Below, one piece after another: positions 34,812-43,706 of a stretch of 64,000 nt of DNA. The DNA comes from Advenella kashmirensis W13003 (lineage in GTDB: Bacteria > Pseudomonadota > Gammaproteobacteria > Burkholderiales > Burkholderiaceae_B). A program made the translations under genes and the position numbers. Where the stretch lies: positions 357,122 to 421,121 of the forward strand of contig NZ_KI650981.1 of the NCBI RefSeq assembly GCF_000506985.1, in the 5' to 3' direction. Every line of letters begins with the position of its first letter. The stretch's first letter is position 1. Below the pieces are notes generated by a model. The model was not told the origin of the DNA. It saw only the letters and a list, made by a program, of their open reading frames with translations, and searched no databases.

Positions 34812-36002
34812 ATGAAGCCAGTAGATGGAAAAGCGTTGCAGCGTATTCGGGTTCTTGATCTCACGCGGGTTCGTGCCGGTCCTACCTGCATTCGCCAGTT
34901 TGCCGATTGGGGAGCAGACGTGATTAAAATAGAAAGCCCCGAATCCATGGAGGTCAGCGATGGATGGGGCGGTATGCGTGATGGGCCAGATTTCCAGAAT
35001 TTGCACAGGAACAAACGGTCCTTGACGATCAATCTGAAGGATCCCAAAGGAAAGGCCATCTTCTACCGGCTGGTTGAGAAGGCAGATGTGGTGGTGGAAA
35101 ATTTCCGCCCTGATGTGAAATTCCGTTTGAATATTGACTACGAGACGCTCAGTAAAATCAATCCTCGCATTGTATACGCGAGCATTTCTGGGTTCGGGCA
35201 AGACGGCCCCTACGCCAAACGCCCGGGATTTGACCATATCGTGCAAGGAATGGGTGGCCTCATGTCGATTACGGGTGATCCGGCGCATGGTCCCATGAGA
35301 ACGGGGATCGCTGTTGCAGACACCGGATCGGGCCTGTATTGCGCACTCGCCATTATGACCGCGCTTTTTGAGCGGGAAGACTCGGGCAAGGGCCAGTGGG
35401 TGCAAGTATCGCTGCTCCAGACCATGATCGCCATGCTGGATTTTCAGGCTGCGCGCTGGCTGATGCTCAATGAGATACCGTCTCAGCCGGGCAATAACCA
35501 TCCTACCTCGATTCCCACCGGTGTATATCCGACAGCGGATGGGCACATCAATATTGCTGCAGGTGAACAGGCGATGTTTCTGCGCCTGTGCAACGCGATC
35601 GGTCGGCCTGACCTGATTGAAGTGGAAAACTTCAGTACTGAGGAAAACCGCTCGATCCACCGTAATGAACTGAATCACGTTCTGTCTGATATTACTCGCC
35701 GAAGGAAGTCGTCGGAATGGCTGTCGATCATGGAGAAGGGACACGTTGCAGCAGGACCCATTTACCGAGTGAACGAAATGTTCGACGATGCGCAAATCAA
35801 GCATCTGAAAATGGCGGCGCCCGTTGACCACAAGCGGATCGGCAAGATTAAACTGGTGGCGCAGCCCTTTTCTATGAGTCGAACGCCATGTGAAATAAGA
35901 ACAGCTGCACCGGATCGCGGTGAAAACACAGTCGAAATACTGACTTCTCTCGACTATTCGGACCGGGAAATCGAAGCACTGCGGCAGGAGGGGGTCATTT
36001 GA
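34812..36002 (+). CDS. CaiB/BaiF family (class III) CoA-transferase
   Basis: The 396-residue enzyme has family blocks RIRVLDLTRVRAGPTCIRQF, GADVIKIESPE, LHRNKRSLTINLKDP, and YAKRPGFDHIVQGMGGLMSI with the catalytic aspartate. It starts six bases after the hydratase gene with AAAGGAAAG upstream. It probably activates the acid on which the hydratase then acts. It is only distantly similar to the CoA-transferase at 29359-30564, so this is not a local duplication. Confidence 0.88.
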   Translation: MKPVDGKALQRIRVLDLTRVRAGPTCIRQFADWGADVIKIESPESMEVSDGWGGMRDGPDFQNLHRNKRSLTINLKDPKGKAIFYRLVEKADVVVENFRPDVKFRLNIDYETLSKINPRIVYASISGFGQDGPYAKRPGFDHIVQGMGGLMSITGDPAHGPMRTGIAVADTGSGLYCALAIMTALFEREDSGKGQWVQVSLLQTMIAMLDFQAARWLMLNEIPSQPGNNHPTSIPTGVYPTADGHINIAAGEQAMFLRLCNAIGRPDLIEVENFSTEENRSIHRNELNHVLSDITRRRKSSEWLSIMEKGHVAAGPIYRVNEMFDDAQIKHLKMAAPVDHKRIGKIKLVAQPFSMSRTPCEIRTAAPDRGENTVEILTSLDYSDREIEALRQEGVI

Positions 36003-36469
36003 GCACGATGATAGCCCAGCGGGATGCTGCGATGAAGTCACTGGAAACGCCTCCGCGTCCTGTGTTCAGCACGGTCATTCCGACGCGCTGGAGCGATATG
36101 GATGCAGATGGGAGAGTGAATAATCTCGTGATTCTCAGGTTTGCGGAAGAAGCGCGTATGCAATGGGCTGCATCACTCGAATTGGCGCAAATCGCACCGG
36201 ACCTGATGCCTGTCGTCGCAACTGTCGGGGCGGATTTTTTAAGTCCGATTCCATACCCATGCGACCTGATCGTGGATATTCGCTCTCGTCGTCTGGGCAA
36301 CAGCAGTCTGGATCTTGGATTTGATATTGCAGATTCCGTATCCACAGGCCGTTTGTATGCACGGGCGTGTGCTACCTGGGTCTGGCTGGACAAACGTACT
36401 TCCAGGCCCGCCCCGATGCCGCAGTCGTTAAGAGAGCACTGCGAGTCATTCATGACGCATGCGGACTAG
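35999..36469 (+). CDS. Acyl-CoA thioesterase (YbgC/FadM-like hot-dog)
   Basis: The 156-residue hot-dog protein contains TVIPTRWSDMDADGRVNNLV, the 4-hydroxybenzoyl-CoA thioesterase-type motif with its aspartate. The start is a TTG overlapping the CoA-transferase stop (TTGA); ATG 36008 is an alternative. A thioesterase in a CoA-transferase/hydratase operon could release the product acid or recover CoA from dead-end esters. Confidence 0.8.
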   Translation: MSTMIAQRDAAMKSLETPPRPVFSTVIPTRWSDMDADGRVNNLVILRFAEEARMQWAASLELAQIAPDLMPVVATVGADFLSPIPYPCDLIVDIRSRRLGNSSLDLGFDIADSVSTGRLYARACATWVWLDKRTSRPAPMPQSLREHCESFMTHAD

Positions 36470-36539
36470 CGCTTTACGCATTCGCGAAAACAGTTTCTGC
36501 GAGATGGGCGTATTTTTTATTCTTCAAAGGTGATTTGAT

Positions 36540-37763
36540 ATGGATTTAATTGAAACCAAATTTTTGAAACTGGCCGCCGATAACGCACCGGGGCAGGAAA
36601 CGAGAATAAACCGGATCGGTGACAGCGGCAGCGTAGTTGCGCTGAAAGGAGGAGAGCTGTCGGGCGTGCCTGTCGATTTTTCTCACGGTGATGTCGATGC
36701 CTTTCTTCCCAGCCCGGGCGCGCAAGAGGCTTTTGTCGCTGGCTATGCCAGCGGCGGCCGGCAGGCATATACAGAGTATCGGGGAGGCCGCCAGACCAGA
36801 CAGGACTTAGCCTCCAAATTGGCTGCATTTACTGGAAAACCGATAGAAAATGACGACTCGCTCATCCTTACGCCAGGCTCCCAGGGCGCGCTGTTTCTTG
36901 CCATGGCATCTGTTATCACGGCGGGGGACAAGGTGGCCATTGTCCAGCCCGATTATTTTGCGAACCGCAAAATCGCTCAGTTCCTTGAAGCCGAGATCAC
37001 ACCGGTCCGCTTGCATTATGCGGCCCAGACCGACAGGGCAGGCCTGGATCTGGACGAACTGGAAAGCGCATTCAAGTCGGGCGCCAAACTGTTTGTATTC
37101 TCTAATCCGAACAACCCTGCCGGTGTAATCTACTCCGAAGACGAAATTGGTACGATCGCCAGTTTGGCGAACCGCTACGGTGTCACTGTCATCGTGGACC
37201 AATTGTATTCACGCCTGTTATATGACGGAAAAGGCTATACGCATTTGCGTGCTGCTGAAATCGATCCGGATAAGGTGGTGACCATCATGGGGCCGTCCAA
37301 AACCGAATCGCTCAGCGGCTATCGTCTTGGCGTGGCTTTTGGTTCCCTGCCCGTTATTGATCGCATGGAAAAGTTGCAGGCCATTGTGTCGTTAAGAGCG
37401 GCCGGGTATAACCAGGCCGTCCTGAACGCCTGGTTTTCGGAACCGGCAGGCTGGATGGCGCAGCGCATCGCTCAGCACCAGGCGATCCGCGATGATCTGG
37501 TTGCGAAACTGCGCACGATTAACGGCGCGTCGGTACGAACACCGGAAGCGGGCAGTTATCTATTTCCTACCTTGCCGACATTGTCCGTATCGACACTGGA
37601 CTTCGCAGGCGTCTTGAGGAAAGAGGCAGGCGTTACGGTTACCATCGGGACGGAATTCGGTCCGCGGCACAAGGACAGTGTGCGCCTGAATTTTTCGCAG
37701 AACCACCAGGCGGCGGTACATGCGGTTGACAGAATGGTGCAACTTATACAACGGTATCGTTGA
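36540..37763 (+). CDS. PLP-dependent class I/II aminotransferase
   Basis: The 407-residue fold-type I aminotransferase has NPNNPAGVIY, the IVDQLYSRL strand with the PLP-ring aspartate and following tyrosine, and the Schiff-base lysine K254 in MGPSKTESLSGYRLG. ARHxDxxR-like FGPRHKDSVRLNFS carries the carboxylate-binding arginine. It lies 70 bases after the thioesterase and overlaps the RidA gene. The amino-acid substrate is unknown; coupling with CoA enzymes suggests an amino acid whose keto acid is further degraded. Confidence 0.87.
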   Translation: MDLIETKFLKLAADNAPGQETRINRIGDSGSVVALKGGELSGVPVDFSHGDVDAFLPSPGAQEAFVAGYASGGRQAYTEYRGGRQTRQDLASKLAAFTGKPIENDDSLILTPGSQGALFLAMASVITAGDKVAIVQPDYFANRKIAQFLEAEITPVRLHYAAQTDRAGLDLDELESAFKSGAKLFVFSNPNNPAGVIYSEDEIGTIASLANRYGVTVIVDQLYSRLLYDGKGYTHLRAAEIDPDKVVTIMGPSKTESLSGYRLGVAFGSLPVIDRMEKLQAIVSLRAAGYNQAVLNAWFSEPAGWMAQRIAQHQAIRDDLVAKLRTINGASVRTPEAGSYLFPTLPTLSVSTLDFAGVLRKEAGVTVTIGTEFGPRHKDSVRLNFSQNHQAAVHAVDRMVQLIQRYR

Positions 37764-38212
37764 TGGGAGCGTCAACGCAACCGGCTTTGCCCGTGCCACA
37801 AGGCAACTATGTGGTGGCACGGCGCCATGGCGACGTGGTCTGGAGTGCGGGCATGACGCCCAGGCAGAATGGCAAGCTGCTGTTCAGTGGAAAAATTCGT
37901 ACGAGTGATTCTTTTCATATACATCAGGAAGCAGTGCATTTGGCCTGCATAAACGCGCTGGACGCGGTTTCATCGCTAATCAGAGAAGATGAGAAATTGG
38001 TTCAGATCTTGCACTTGATTGTGTATATCAATGCCGAGCCGGATTTCGAAGCGCATTCGCGCATTGCAGACCTGGCTTCGAATTGCCTGATGAACGTATT
38101 AGGCGAAATCGGAGTTGCCAGCCGAACGGCGCTGGGCACGGCTTCGCTGCCGGGCCAGGCGCCGGTCGAAATACAGCTTACGGTCGGGGTTGGTCAAGCC
38201 CGACCAACATGA
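37763..38212 (+). CDS. RidA family protein
   Basis: The 149-residue YjgF/RidA protein starts at an ATG overlapping the aminotransferase stop (TGATG). Features are QGNYVVARRHGDVVWSAGMT, then HLIVYINAEPDF, and the C-terminal GIASRTALGTASLPGQAPVE-like stretch with the conserved arginine (read here as SRTALGTASLPGQAPVEIQL). RidA proteins hydrolyse enamine/imine intermediates released by PLP enzymes, which fits the coupled aminotransferase. Confidence 0.85.
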   Translation: MGASTQPALPVPQGNYVVARRHGDVVWSAGMTPRQNGKLLFSGKIRTSDSFHIHQEAVHLACINALDAVSSLIREDEKLVQILHLIVYINAEPDFEAHSRIADLASNCLMNVLGEIGVASRTALGTASLPGQAPVEIQLTVGVGQARPT

Positions 38213-38272
38213 TGACAGAAATAGAAGGGTGTCATAGCCAGGCCATTTACGGGACGCATAGTCAGCGACGCG

Positions 38273-39013
38273 TCAACAGCCAGCATGGTCGCGGAATCCG
38301 AATTGTTTCAATATCGCCTGTCCAGCCTCGCTCATAATGAATGCACGCAAGGCAAGCACGTGGCCGCTTTCGGGATTCATACTTGCCATGACGTAGTCTG
38401 CCTGGATCTGCAGCGGTCCGGGCAATTCAATGACCCGGGTTCGCCCAGCCAGCTCGATGGCATCACGATAACTGGCGTAGGACAGGAAAATATCGGCCGT
38501 ACCCGAGTCCACCAGATACTCACTCGCAGCCCATCCGTCTGGTATGGGAGTCGACGTTCTGCCTCCAACAAGAGGGGTCGCTTTACTTTTGAGAATAGCG
38601 CTTGCGCCGTTCCGCAATTGATCCGCCTTCTCGAATACTTGTACTGCGTAATCCCCGGAGGGGTCAAGCACTGGCGTCGATGTTCCGACCGTCAGCAGGG
38701 GATCGAGCATTGCCGTCAGCAGCGTTTCGGTGCAGATGTCCGAATTATTTTTGACCACTGCGCATAACTCATTCCTAGCAAATCGTTGTGAGTTGACGGC
38801 CAGCCCCATTGCAACCAGACGCGCAGGATTTGCGCGGTCTGCAGAGGCGAACAGATCAGCGCGTTCGCCTTTTTGCAAGCGTTCGCGCAATAAGCCTGCC
38901 GGTCCGAATTGCGCGTGAACCGATAGTCCACTGTCCTGCTCAAATCGCTCGAACAGGACTGTCAAAGCACGTTTCAGGCTTCCGGCAGCATAGACGACAA
39001 TGGCTTCATTCAA
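38273..39013 (-). CDS. ModA-like (molybdate-type) substrate-binding domain protein without a signal peptide
   Basis: The 246-residue protein has the ModA fold start IVVYAAGSLKRALTVLFERF and the conserved ERADLFASADRANPARL. SGTADIFLSYASY and the C-terminal FIMSEAGQAILKQFGF are also ModA-like. Translation begins at TTG 39013 with AGGAG seven bases upstream, and a TAA lies in frame seven codons before it, so no export signal can exist. It is the last gene of the FecBCD-type operon, overlapping the ATPase stop by eight bases. It is either a cytoplasmic oxyanion binder or a variant relying on another route; the role is unknown. Confidence 0.8.
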   Translation of the reverse strand: MNEAIVVYAAGSLKRALTVLFERFEQDSGLSVHAQFGPAGLLRERLQKGERADLFASADRANPARLVAMGLAVNSQRFARNELCAVVKNNSDICTETLLTAMLDPLLTVGTSTPVLDPSGDYAVQVFEKADQLRNGASAILKSKATPLVGGRTSTPIPDGWAASEYLVDSGTADIFLSYASYRDAIELAGRTRVIELPGPLQIQADYVMASMNPESGHVLALRAFIMSEAGQAILKQFGFRDHAGC

Positions 39014-39845
39014 TTTGTGACTCCTGGCGGTTTACATTGTTGATCATGTTTGCGTATTCAGGCGAGGGGCGATTCGCTATCGGTTTCGTATCGGGATCGA
39101 CCGCAATCACCGTTTTGTATTCATGTCCATCATGGGTTATGTTCAGCACCTTCAGCGGCGTGTCATAGGCCAGGGACAGCCGTTGCGAGGTGAGCACCTG
39201 ATCCGGTTTCCCCACCAGCGGGGCGGCATAGGGGCTCATGAGCATGACCTGATCGGCAATGGCAAGCGCGTGAACCGGCTCGTGCGTTGAAAACACAACT
39301 GCAATATTGTCGTCTTGTGCAAGCTTTTGCATGAGTTTCAGGACGCGTTGGCGGTTGCCGGGATCCAGCGCCGAAGTGGGCTCATCCAACAGCAGAATCC
39401 GGCATTCCATTGCAATGGCCCTGGCGATCAGGACCAGCTGTTTCTGGCCTCCCGAAAGCGCATTGAATTCGCGGTCTGCCAGGCGTTCCAGCTGCATTGA
39501 TGCCAATGCCGCCCATGTCTTCTCCCGATCCAGTCGGGAAGGCGATTGCAGGGCTGACAGATGCATGGCGCGACCCATCTGCACGATGTCGAAAACGGAG
39601 TAGGAGAAGGCGGGCGCAAAGCTTTGTGGGACGAACCCGATAATGTCGCTGTGCACGATCGAGCCTGCGGACAGGGGCAGCAATCCCATGAGCGTTTTCA
39701 TGAACGACGTTTTGCCCTGACCATTGGGTCCGAGTATGGCAAAGATGGCGCCATACCGGATGTCGCAACTGATGTCCTTGAAGACGGGATCCGTTTTCGC
39801 ATAGGCAAATGCGGCATCACGTACGTTGACAGCAATATCAGCCAC
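39006..39845 (-). CDS. FecE-type ABC transporter ATP-binding protein
   Basis: The 279-residue ATPase has Walker A GPNGQGKTS, signature LSGGQKQLV and Walker B ILLLDEPTSALD, with the H-loop at FSTHEPVH. The GTG at 39845 is chosen because the permease stop overlaps it and the ABC homology (ADIAVNVRDAAFAYAK) begins there; upstream frame sequence is the shadow of the permease. It energises the FecCD-like permease. The family imports iron chelates, cobalamin or, in the MolBCA branch, molybdate. Confidence 0.88.
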   Translation of the reverse strand: MADIAVNVRDAAFAYAKTDPVFKDISCDIRYGAIFAILGPNGQGKTSFMKTLMGLLPLSAGSIVHSDIIGFVPQSFAPAFSYSVFDIVQMGRAMHLSALQSPSRLDREKTWAALASMQLERLADREFNALSGGQKQLVLIARAIAMECRILLLDEPTSALDPGNRQRVLKLMQKLAQDDNIAVVFSTHEPVHALAIADQVMLMSPYAAPLVGKPDQVLTSQRLSLAYDTPLKVLNITHDGHEYKTVIAVDPDTKPIANRPSPEYANMINNVNRQESQIE

Positions 39846-40860
39846 TCCACCCCCGGCTCTGCGAGCGCCGCAACAGGCAAAGAAACACGGGTGCGCCAAT
39901 GATTGCGGTCAGTATGCTCAACGGAATCTCGCTGCCTGTGAGACTGCGTGCCACATTGTCCACGCACACCATGAACACTGCACCCATCATGAACGAAACA
40001 GGCAAGAGCTTGCGATGATCAGGGCCTGTGAGGAGGCGTGCCGCATGCGGGATAACCAGACCAACCCAGCCGATGCTGCCGCTGACCGCGACCTGGGCAG
40101 AGACGACGATAGCCACCGCCGTCAGGAGCATCCATCGCAGGTGGCCCGTATTCACATGCAATGCCCGAGCCTCTTCATCGCCCAGCGACAAGATATTAAT
40201 ACGCCAGGCGAGTATAAGCATCAGGGCGGTCGCAGCTAGCGTGGGTCCGGCCAGTAATGTGAGTTTTGCGTAGGTCGCTGTTGAAAAACTGCCCATCAGC
40301 CAATAGACAATGACCGGTAATTTTTCTTCGGAGTCAGCGACGTATTGGATCAAGCTGACCAGAGCGGCAAAAAAGCCGCTAAGCACAACACCGGCAAGGA
40401 CGACACCCAGGGTATTGGCGCGCGGCAAAGTACGCGTGACCGCATACACCAGCAACAGGGAAAGCATGCCCGAGCCGAATGCACTGGCCAGCAATCCCAC
40501 GGCACCCCAGCCCAGCAATATGCTGAGTGCGCCGCCGACCGTGGCGCCGGTCGAGACGCCGATAATATGCGGTCCGACCAGGGGATTGCGGAACACGCCC
40601 TGTAGTACCGCGCCTGCTACTGCCAGCCCGCCGCCAGCGAGTGAAGCAACAAGAATGCGCGGCATGCGCACCGTCCAGACCACCGTTTTTTCAATATCAT
40701 TGCCCTGTGCTGCGGTGTGCATGACAGGTTCCAGGAGAATCGCTGACAGATTCGACAGCGATATCGGATATCGACCCAGCGTAAGCGAACATGCCAGCAA
40801 CCCGAGCCACGCGAGCCCCAGAACCAGCAATATCACTCTGGCAGAGACAGCGCCGCGCAT
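39838..40860 (-). CDS. FecCD/BtuC-type ABC transporter permease
   Basis: The 340-residue membrane protein has about ten helices. Family marks are LGRYPISLSNL, RMPRILVASLAGGGLAVAGA, FRNPLVGPHIIGVSTGA and GSIGWVGLVIPHAARLLTGPDHR. The frame is open for 72 more codons upstream, but those overlap the binding-protein gene; the start MRGAVSARVILL shares a base with the upstream stop (TGATG). It is the transmembrane half of the FecBCD-like importer. Confidence 0.9.
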   Translation of the reverse strand: MRGAVSARVILLVLGLAWLGLLACSLTLGRYPISLSNLSAILLEPVMHTAAQGNDIEKTVVWTVRMPRILVASLAGGGLAVAGAVLQGVFRNPLVGPHIIGVSTGATVGGALSILLGWGAVGLLASAFGSGMLSLLLVYAVTRTLPRANTLGVVLAGVVLSGFFAALVSLIQYVADSEEKLPVIVYWLMGSFSTATYAKLTLLAGPTLAATALMLILAWRINILSLGDEEARALHVNTGHLRWMLLTAVAIVVSAQVAVSGSIGWVGLVIPHAARLLTGPDHRKLLPVSFMMGAVFMVCVDNVARSLTGSEIPLSILTAIIGAPVFLCLLRRSQSRGWSG

Positions 40861-41918
40861 CAATGGGGACGCGTGTACTTCATGCCATAGAAGGCAGAAT
40901 AGTAACGGTCGGCAAGCGCCTGCATATCGGTATCGGCAAACTGATCGGGATAGAGTTTTTTGGCCATCCAGGTTTCGCCCAGGGCAATGGCCTCGGGCAT
41001 GGGGTAGCCCCAGGCCTTGGCGTATTCGGGCATCAGGTAAACATTGCCTGTTTTGACTGCATCGATATTCTTCCACTGAGGCTGTGTTTTGATTTCATCG
41101 ACCACCTGTGAATATCGATCCTGCACAAAAATGACCTCCGGATTCCATTTCAGGACATCTTCCATGGAGACTTTTTTGTAGCCCTTGATGTCTTTGGCTG
41201 CCACGTTCATGGCGCCGGCATGCTGCATCATCAGGCCGGTATATTTGCCGGAACCGTAGGTCGTGAGTTCCGGGTTCGCCATATATACCCGCTTGCGCTT
41301 TGCTTCTGGCAATGCGTTTATTTTTCCGCTCAGTCTTTTGCGTGACTGTTCAACAGCAGTAATGAGCGACTCGGCACGGTCAGTTGTACCGGTGATGTCT
41401 GCAATCAGGCGGATGCCGTCTTTCAGGCCTTCGGTATAGGCGGTGTCTTCATTATCAAGGCTGGGATTCAGAGCATGGGCCTGACCGGGGTTGTCCCGGC
41501 GCAGGGAAATGGCGATCGTGGGTATGCGACTGCTTTCGAGTTGCTTAAGCATATCGTCTGGTACGTAATTGGTAATAAATACGACATCGGGCTTGAGCGC
41601 CAGCACAGCTTCGATATTGACGCTGGCCAGATCACCAGGTGTCGGCATGGATTCCAGTGGTGGATAGAAACGGGCGAAATCGGGGCCAAGCTGTTTTTTC
41701 CAGCTTTGCAGTACGCCAACGATCTTGTCCGCAGCGCCCAGCTGGGCCAGGATATTGAGTGTCTGGTGTTGAAGCACAACGACATGGCGGACGTTATCGG
41801 GTATCTCTACCTTGCGACCCAACTGATCGGTGACTGTGCGATCCGCCATGGCTGCGCCAGCCCAAAATAGCATGAACGCGGCAATGGCGTGAGGGATGAA
41901 TCTGGCTTGGAAAATCAT
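40860..41918 (-). CDS. FecB/BtuF-type ABC transporter substrate-binding protein
   Basis: The 352-residue class III binding protein has a signal peptide (MIFQARFIPHAIAAFMLF, cleaved after AAMA). The mature start is RTVTDQLGRKVEIPDNVRHV, and RRVYM-type and VIFVQDRYSQV strands line the cleft. The ATG at 41918 lies 19 bases downstream of a large palindrome. The ligand could be an iron or cobalt chelate, or a molybdate/tungstate oxyanion as in MolA of Haemophilus; the ModA-like operon partner favours the latter. Confidence 0.86.
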   Translation of the reverse strand: MIFQARFIPHAIAAFMLFWAGAAMADRTVTDQLGRKVEIPDNVRHVVVLQHQTLNILAQLGAADKIVGVLQSWKKQLGPDFARFYPPLESMPTPGDLASVNIEAVLALKPDVVFITNYVPDDMLKQLESSRIPTIAISLRRDNPGQAHALNPSLDNEDTAYTEGLKDGIRLIADITGTTDRAESLITAVEQSRKRLSGKINALPEAKRKRVYMANPELTTYGSGKYTGLMMQHAGAMNVAAKDIKGYKKVSMEDVLKWNPEVIFVQDRYSQVVDEIKTQPQWKNIDAVKTGNVYLMPEYAKAWGYPMPEAIALGETWMAKKLYPDQFADTDMQALADRYYSAFYGMKYTRPH

Positions 41919-41936
41919 GGGCGTAATAATCTGGAT

Positions 41937-41982
41937 AGGTAAATATTCGATATGTAATTTACTATATATCGAATATTTACCT
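41937..41982. promoter_or_regulatory. Large palindrome (Mo-box-like) in front of the FecBCD/ModA-like operon
   Basis: Perfect 17-base arms AGGTAAATATTCGATAT (41937-41953) and ATATCGAATATTTACCT (41966-41982) flank 12 bases. The inner part, CGATAT to ATATCG over 24 bases, has the size and TAT/ATA symmetry of the E. coli ModE operator at modA. It does not resemble a Fur box. It overlaps the expected promoter/leader of the operon, so it is a good repressor-site candidate. Confidence 0.6.
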
Positions 41983-42037
41983 GGCGCAAGCCGACCGGCC
42001 ATTCATTGTTTGATACCTCTTGTGGGCGGACACCACA

Positions 42038-42838
42038 TCACTGTCGATCCGGCTGGCCCAATTCAATCGAGCGGCGATAAGCGGCGCTGGTCGCGGCTGC
42101 TACCAGTTGGCGAAGGACGCCTGCCTGTTCAAACGTTTCGATGGCAGCATGTGTCGTGCCATTGGGCGAGGTCACGTTTCGACGCAAGGCTGCCAGATCG
42201 GAATCAGGCAGGCATTGCAGTTTGGCCGCACCCAGTGCAGTATATTTTGCAAGGTCGGTCGCGATGCCCGGCGGCAATCCCAATGCCAGTGCACTGTCGG
42301 CCAGGGCCTCGCTGAACAGATGATAATAGGCCGGTCCGCTGCCACTAATTGCAGTTACAGCATCCAGCTCACGTTCTTTTTCTAGCCAGTAGGCGCGTCC
42401 CACGCTGTCGAACAGCGTTGTAATCATATCGTGTTGCTTCTCAGACAAGGGCTGGCTGGTATACAGACCGGTGCACCCGGCAAGAACCTGAACAGCGGTA
42501 TTGGGCATCGCCCGCACGACCGGCGCGGGTATAGCGAGGGCGGTCTGCAGGCGCTGGGTGGTGACACCCGCTGCCAGCGATACGATGCAGGTATCCGCTC
42601 CCGTTTGCGCAGGCAGGCATGACAGCACCTGACCGACGAGTGCGGGTTTGACTGCTACGACAATCAGATCGAAAGTTGACTCGGTGACCGGCACGGCCTG
42701 CTTTACAACTGTCGCCTGGAATTCATTGTTATCTGCCTGTGGGTCGACCGCAGTAATCTGACTGGCAATGCCTTGTGCGAGCCACGCTTCACCCAATGTA
42801 CTGCCCATTTTTCCATAGCCTAAAAATAAGATGTTCAT
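42038..42838 (-). CDS. proC: Pyrroline-5-carboxylate reductase
   Basis: The 266-residue reductase catalyses the last step of proline synthesis. It has the N-terminal Rossmann motif ILFLGYGKMGSTLGEAW, AMPNTAVQVLAGCTGLY, and the ProC signature ALGLPPGIATDLAKYTALGAA near the C-terminus, preceded by AISGSGPAYYHLFSEAL. ATG 42838 (MNILFLG) is preferred because AGGA lies six bases upstream; the ATG at 42844 directly abuts that sequence. It is read leftward between the ABC operon and the GntR gene and seems independently expressed. Confidence 0.9.
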   Translation of the reverse strand: MNILFLGYGKMGSTLGEAWLAQGIASQITAVDPQADNNEFQATVVKQAVPVTESTFDLIVVAVKPALVGQVLSCLPAQTGADTCIVSLAAGVTTQRLQTALAIPAPVVRAMPNTAVQVLAGCTGLYTSQPLSEKQHDMITTLFDSVGRAYWLEKERELDAVTAISGSGPAYYHLFSEALADSALALGLPPGIATDLAKYTALGAAKLQCLPDSDLAALRRNVTSPNGTTHAAIETFEQAGVLRQLVAAATSAAYRRSIELGQPDRQ

Positions 42839-42895
42839 TTCCATTCCTGTTTATGCAATATTGGCCTTTGCCAATGATTATTGAGAGTCAAAATC

Positions 42896-42921
42896 GTATA
42901 CTTATCTAATTAATCGTATCT
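42896..42921. promoter_or_regulatory. GTATAC-containing promoter region of the GntR gene
   Basis: GTATAC at 42896-42901 within ATCGTATACTTAT, and a second ATCGTATC word about 17 bases on, lie upstream of the GntR start. The same GTATAC core is the centre of the sites at 46561 and 49055, so this may be an autoregulatory site. Confidence 0.35.
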
Positions 42922-42988
42922 TTTGATGTGGTTCCCGAATGGGGTAAAACATCATTGAAACTGCTACTAAGAAAACCAAAGATAAAAG

Positions 42989-43651
42989 ATGACTAAATCA
43001 CGAGTAATGTTGTCCGCAACCCAACGCGCCTATACCGAATTGAAGCAGCGGATCCTGGATGGCGCCATCGCGGAAGGGTCCCCAATCCGGCAGGATGAGA
43101 CCGCCGAGGAAATCGGCGTCAGCAAGATACCGCTGCGGGAAGCCTTGATGCGTTTGCAATCGGAAGGGCTGGTTGTCATTACAAGAAACTCAGGTGCTAC
43201 GGTTGCAAAATTTACTGTTGCAGATTATCAGCAGATGCTGGATATCCGTATCGGGCTGGAGTGCAGGGCACTAGAATTGGCTATCCCGAATATGGTGCCT
43301 TCGGATATCGAGCATGCGCGTACGCTGCTTGTTGCCTATCATCAGGCCATGAGCGCGCGCGAGTGGAGCGAGTTGAATAAGAAATTCCATGAGTGCCTGT
43401 ATATCCCGGCCAATAATCCACGACTGCTTGCCATGATCAATTCGCTGCAGAATAATATGGGCAGGCTGCTGAGCCTGCACGTGTCGATGGCTGCCAACCG
43501 CTCTCGTTCACACGAAGAACATTTGCAGATTGTCGATGCCTGTGAACAGGCTAATGTGTCGCTGGCCGTTGCTCTGTTGCGCAAGCATATAGAGCAGTCC
43601 AAGAAAGAAGTGTCTGCTTCGTTTCGTAGTGCTGTACAACAGCTTGCCTGA
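42989..43651 (+). CDS. GntR-family regulator, FCD (FadR) subfamily
   Basis: The 220-residue regulator has an N-terminal winged helix (RAYTELKQRILDGAIAEGSP, then ETAEEIGVSKIPLREALMRL) and an all-helical FCD domain. Metal-binding-type histidines appear around KFHECLYIPA and SHEEHLQIVDAC. It is flanked by proC and the dctA-type gene, which converges on it. It is the best candidate to bind the GTATAC palindromes in front of the FAD oxidoreductase and amidohydrolase genes, since FCD regulators often use GTATAC-like cores. Confidence 0.87.
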   Translation: MTKSRVMLSATQRAYTELKQRILDGAIAEGSPIRQDETAEEIGVSKIPLREALMRLQSEGLVVITRNSGATVAKFTVADYQQMLDIRIGLECRALELAIPNMVPSDIEHARTLLVAYHQAMSAREWSELNKKFHECLYIPANNPRLLAMINSLQNNMGRLLSLHVSMAANRSRSHEEHLQIVDACEQANVSLAVALLRKHIEQSKKEVSASFRSAVQQLA

Positions 43652-43706
43652 TGATTTTGTCGTAGCAGAAAGGCTCTGGAGGCACCCCAGACAGGGTTCG
43701 GTGCAT

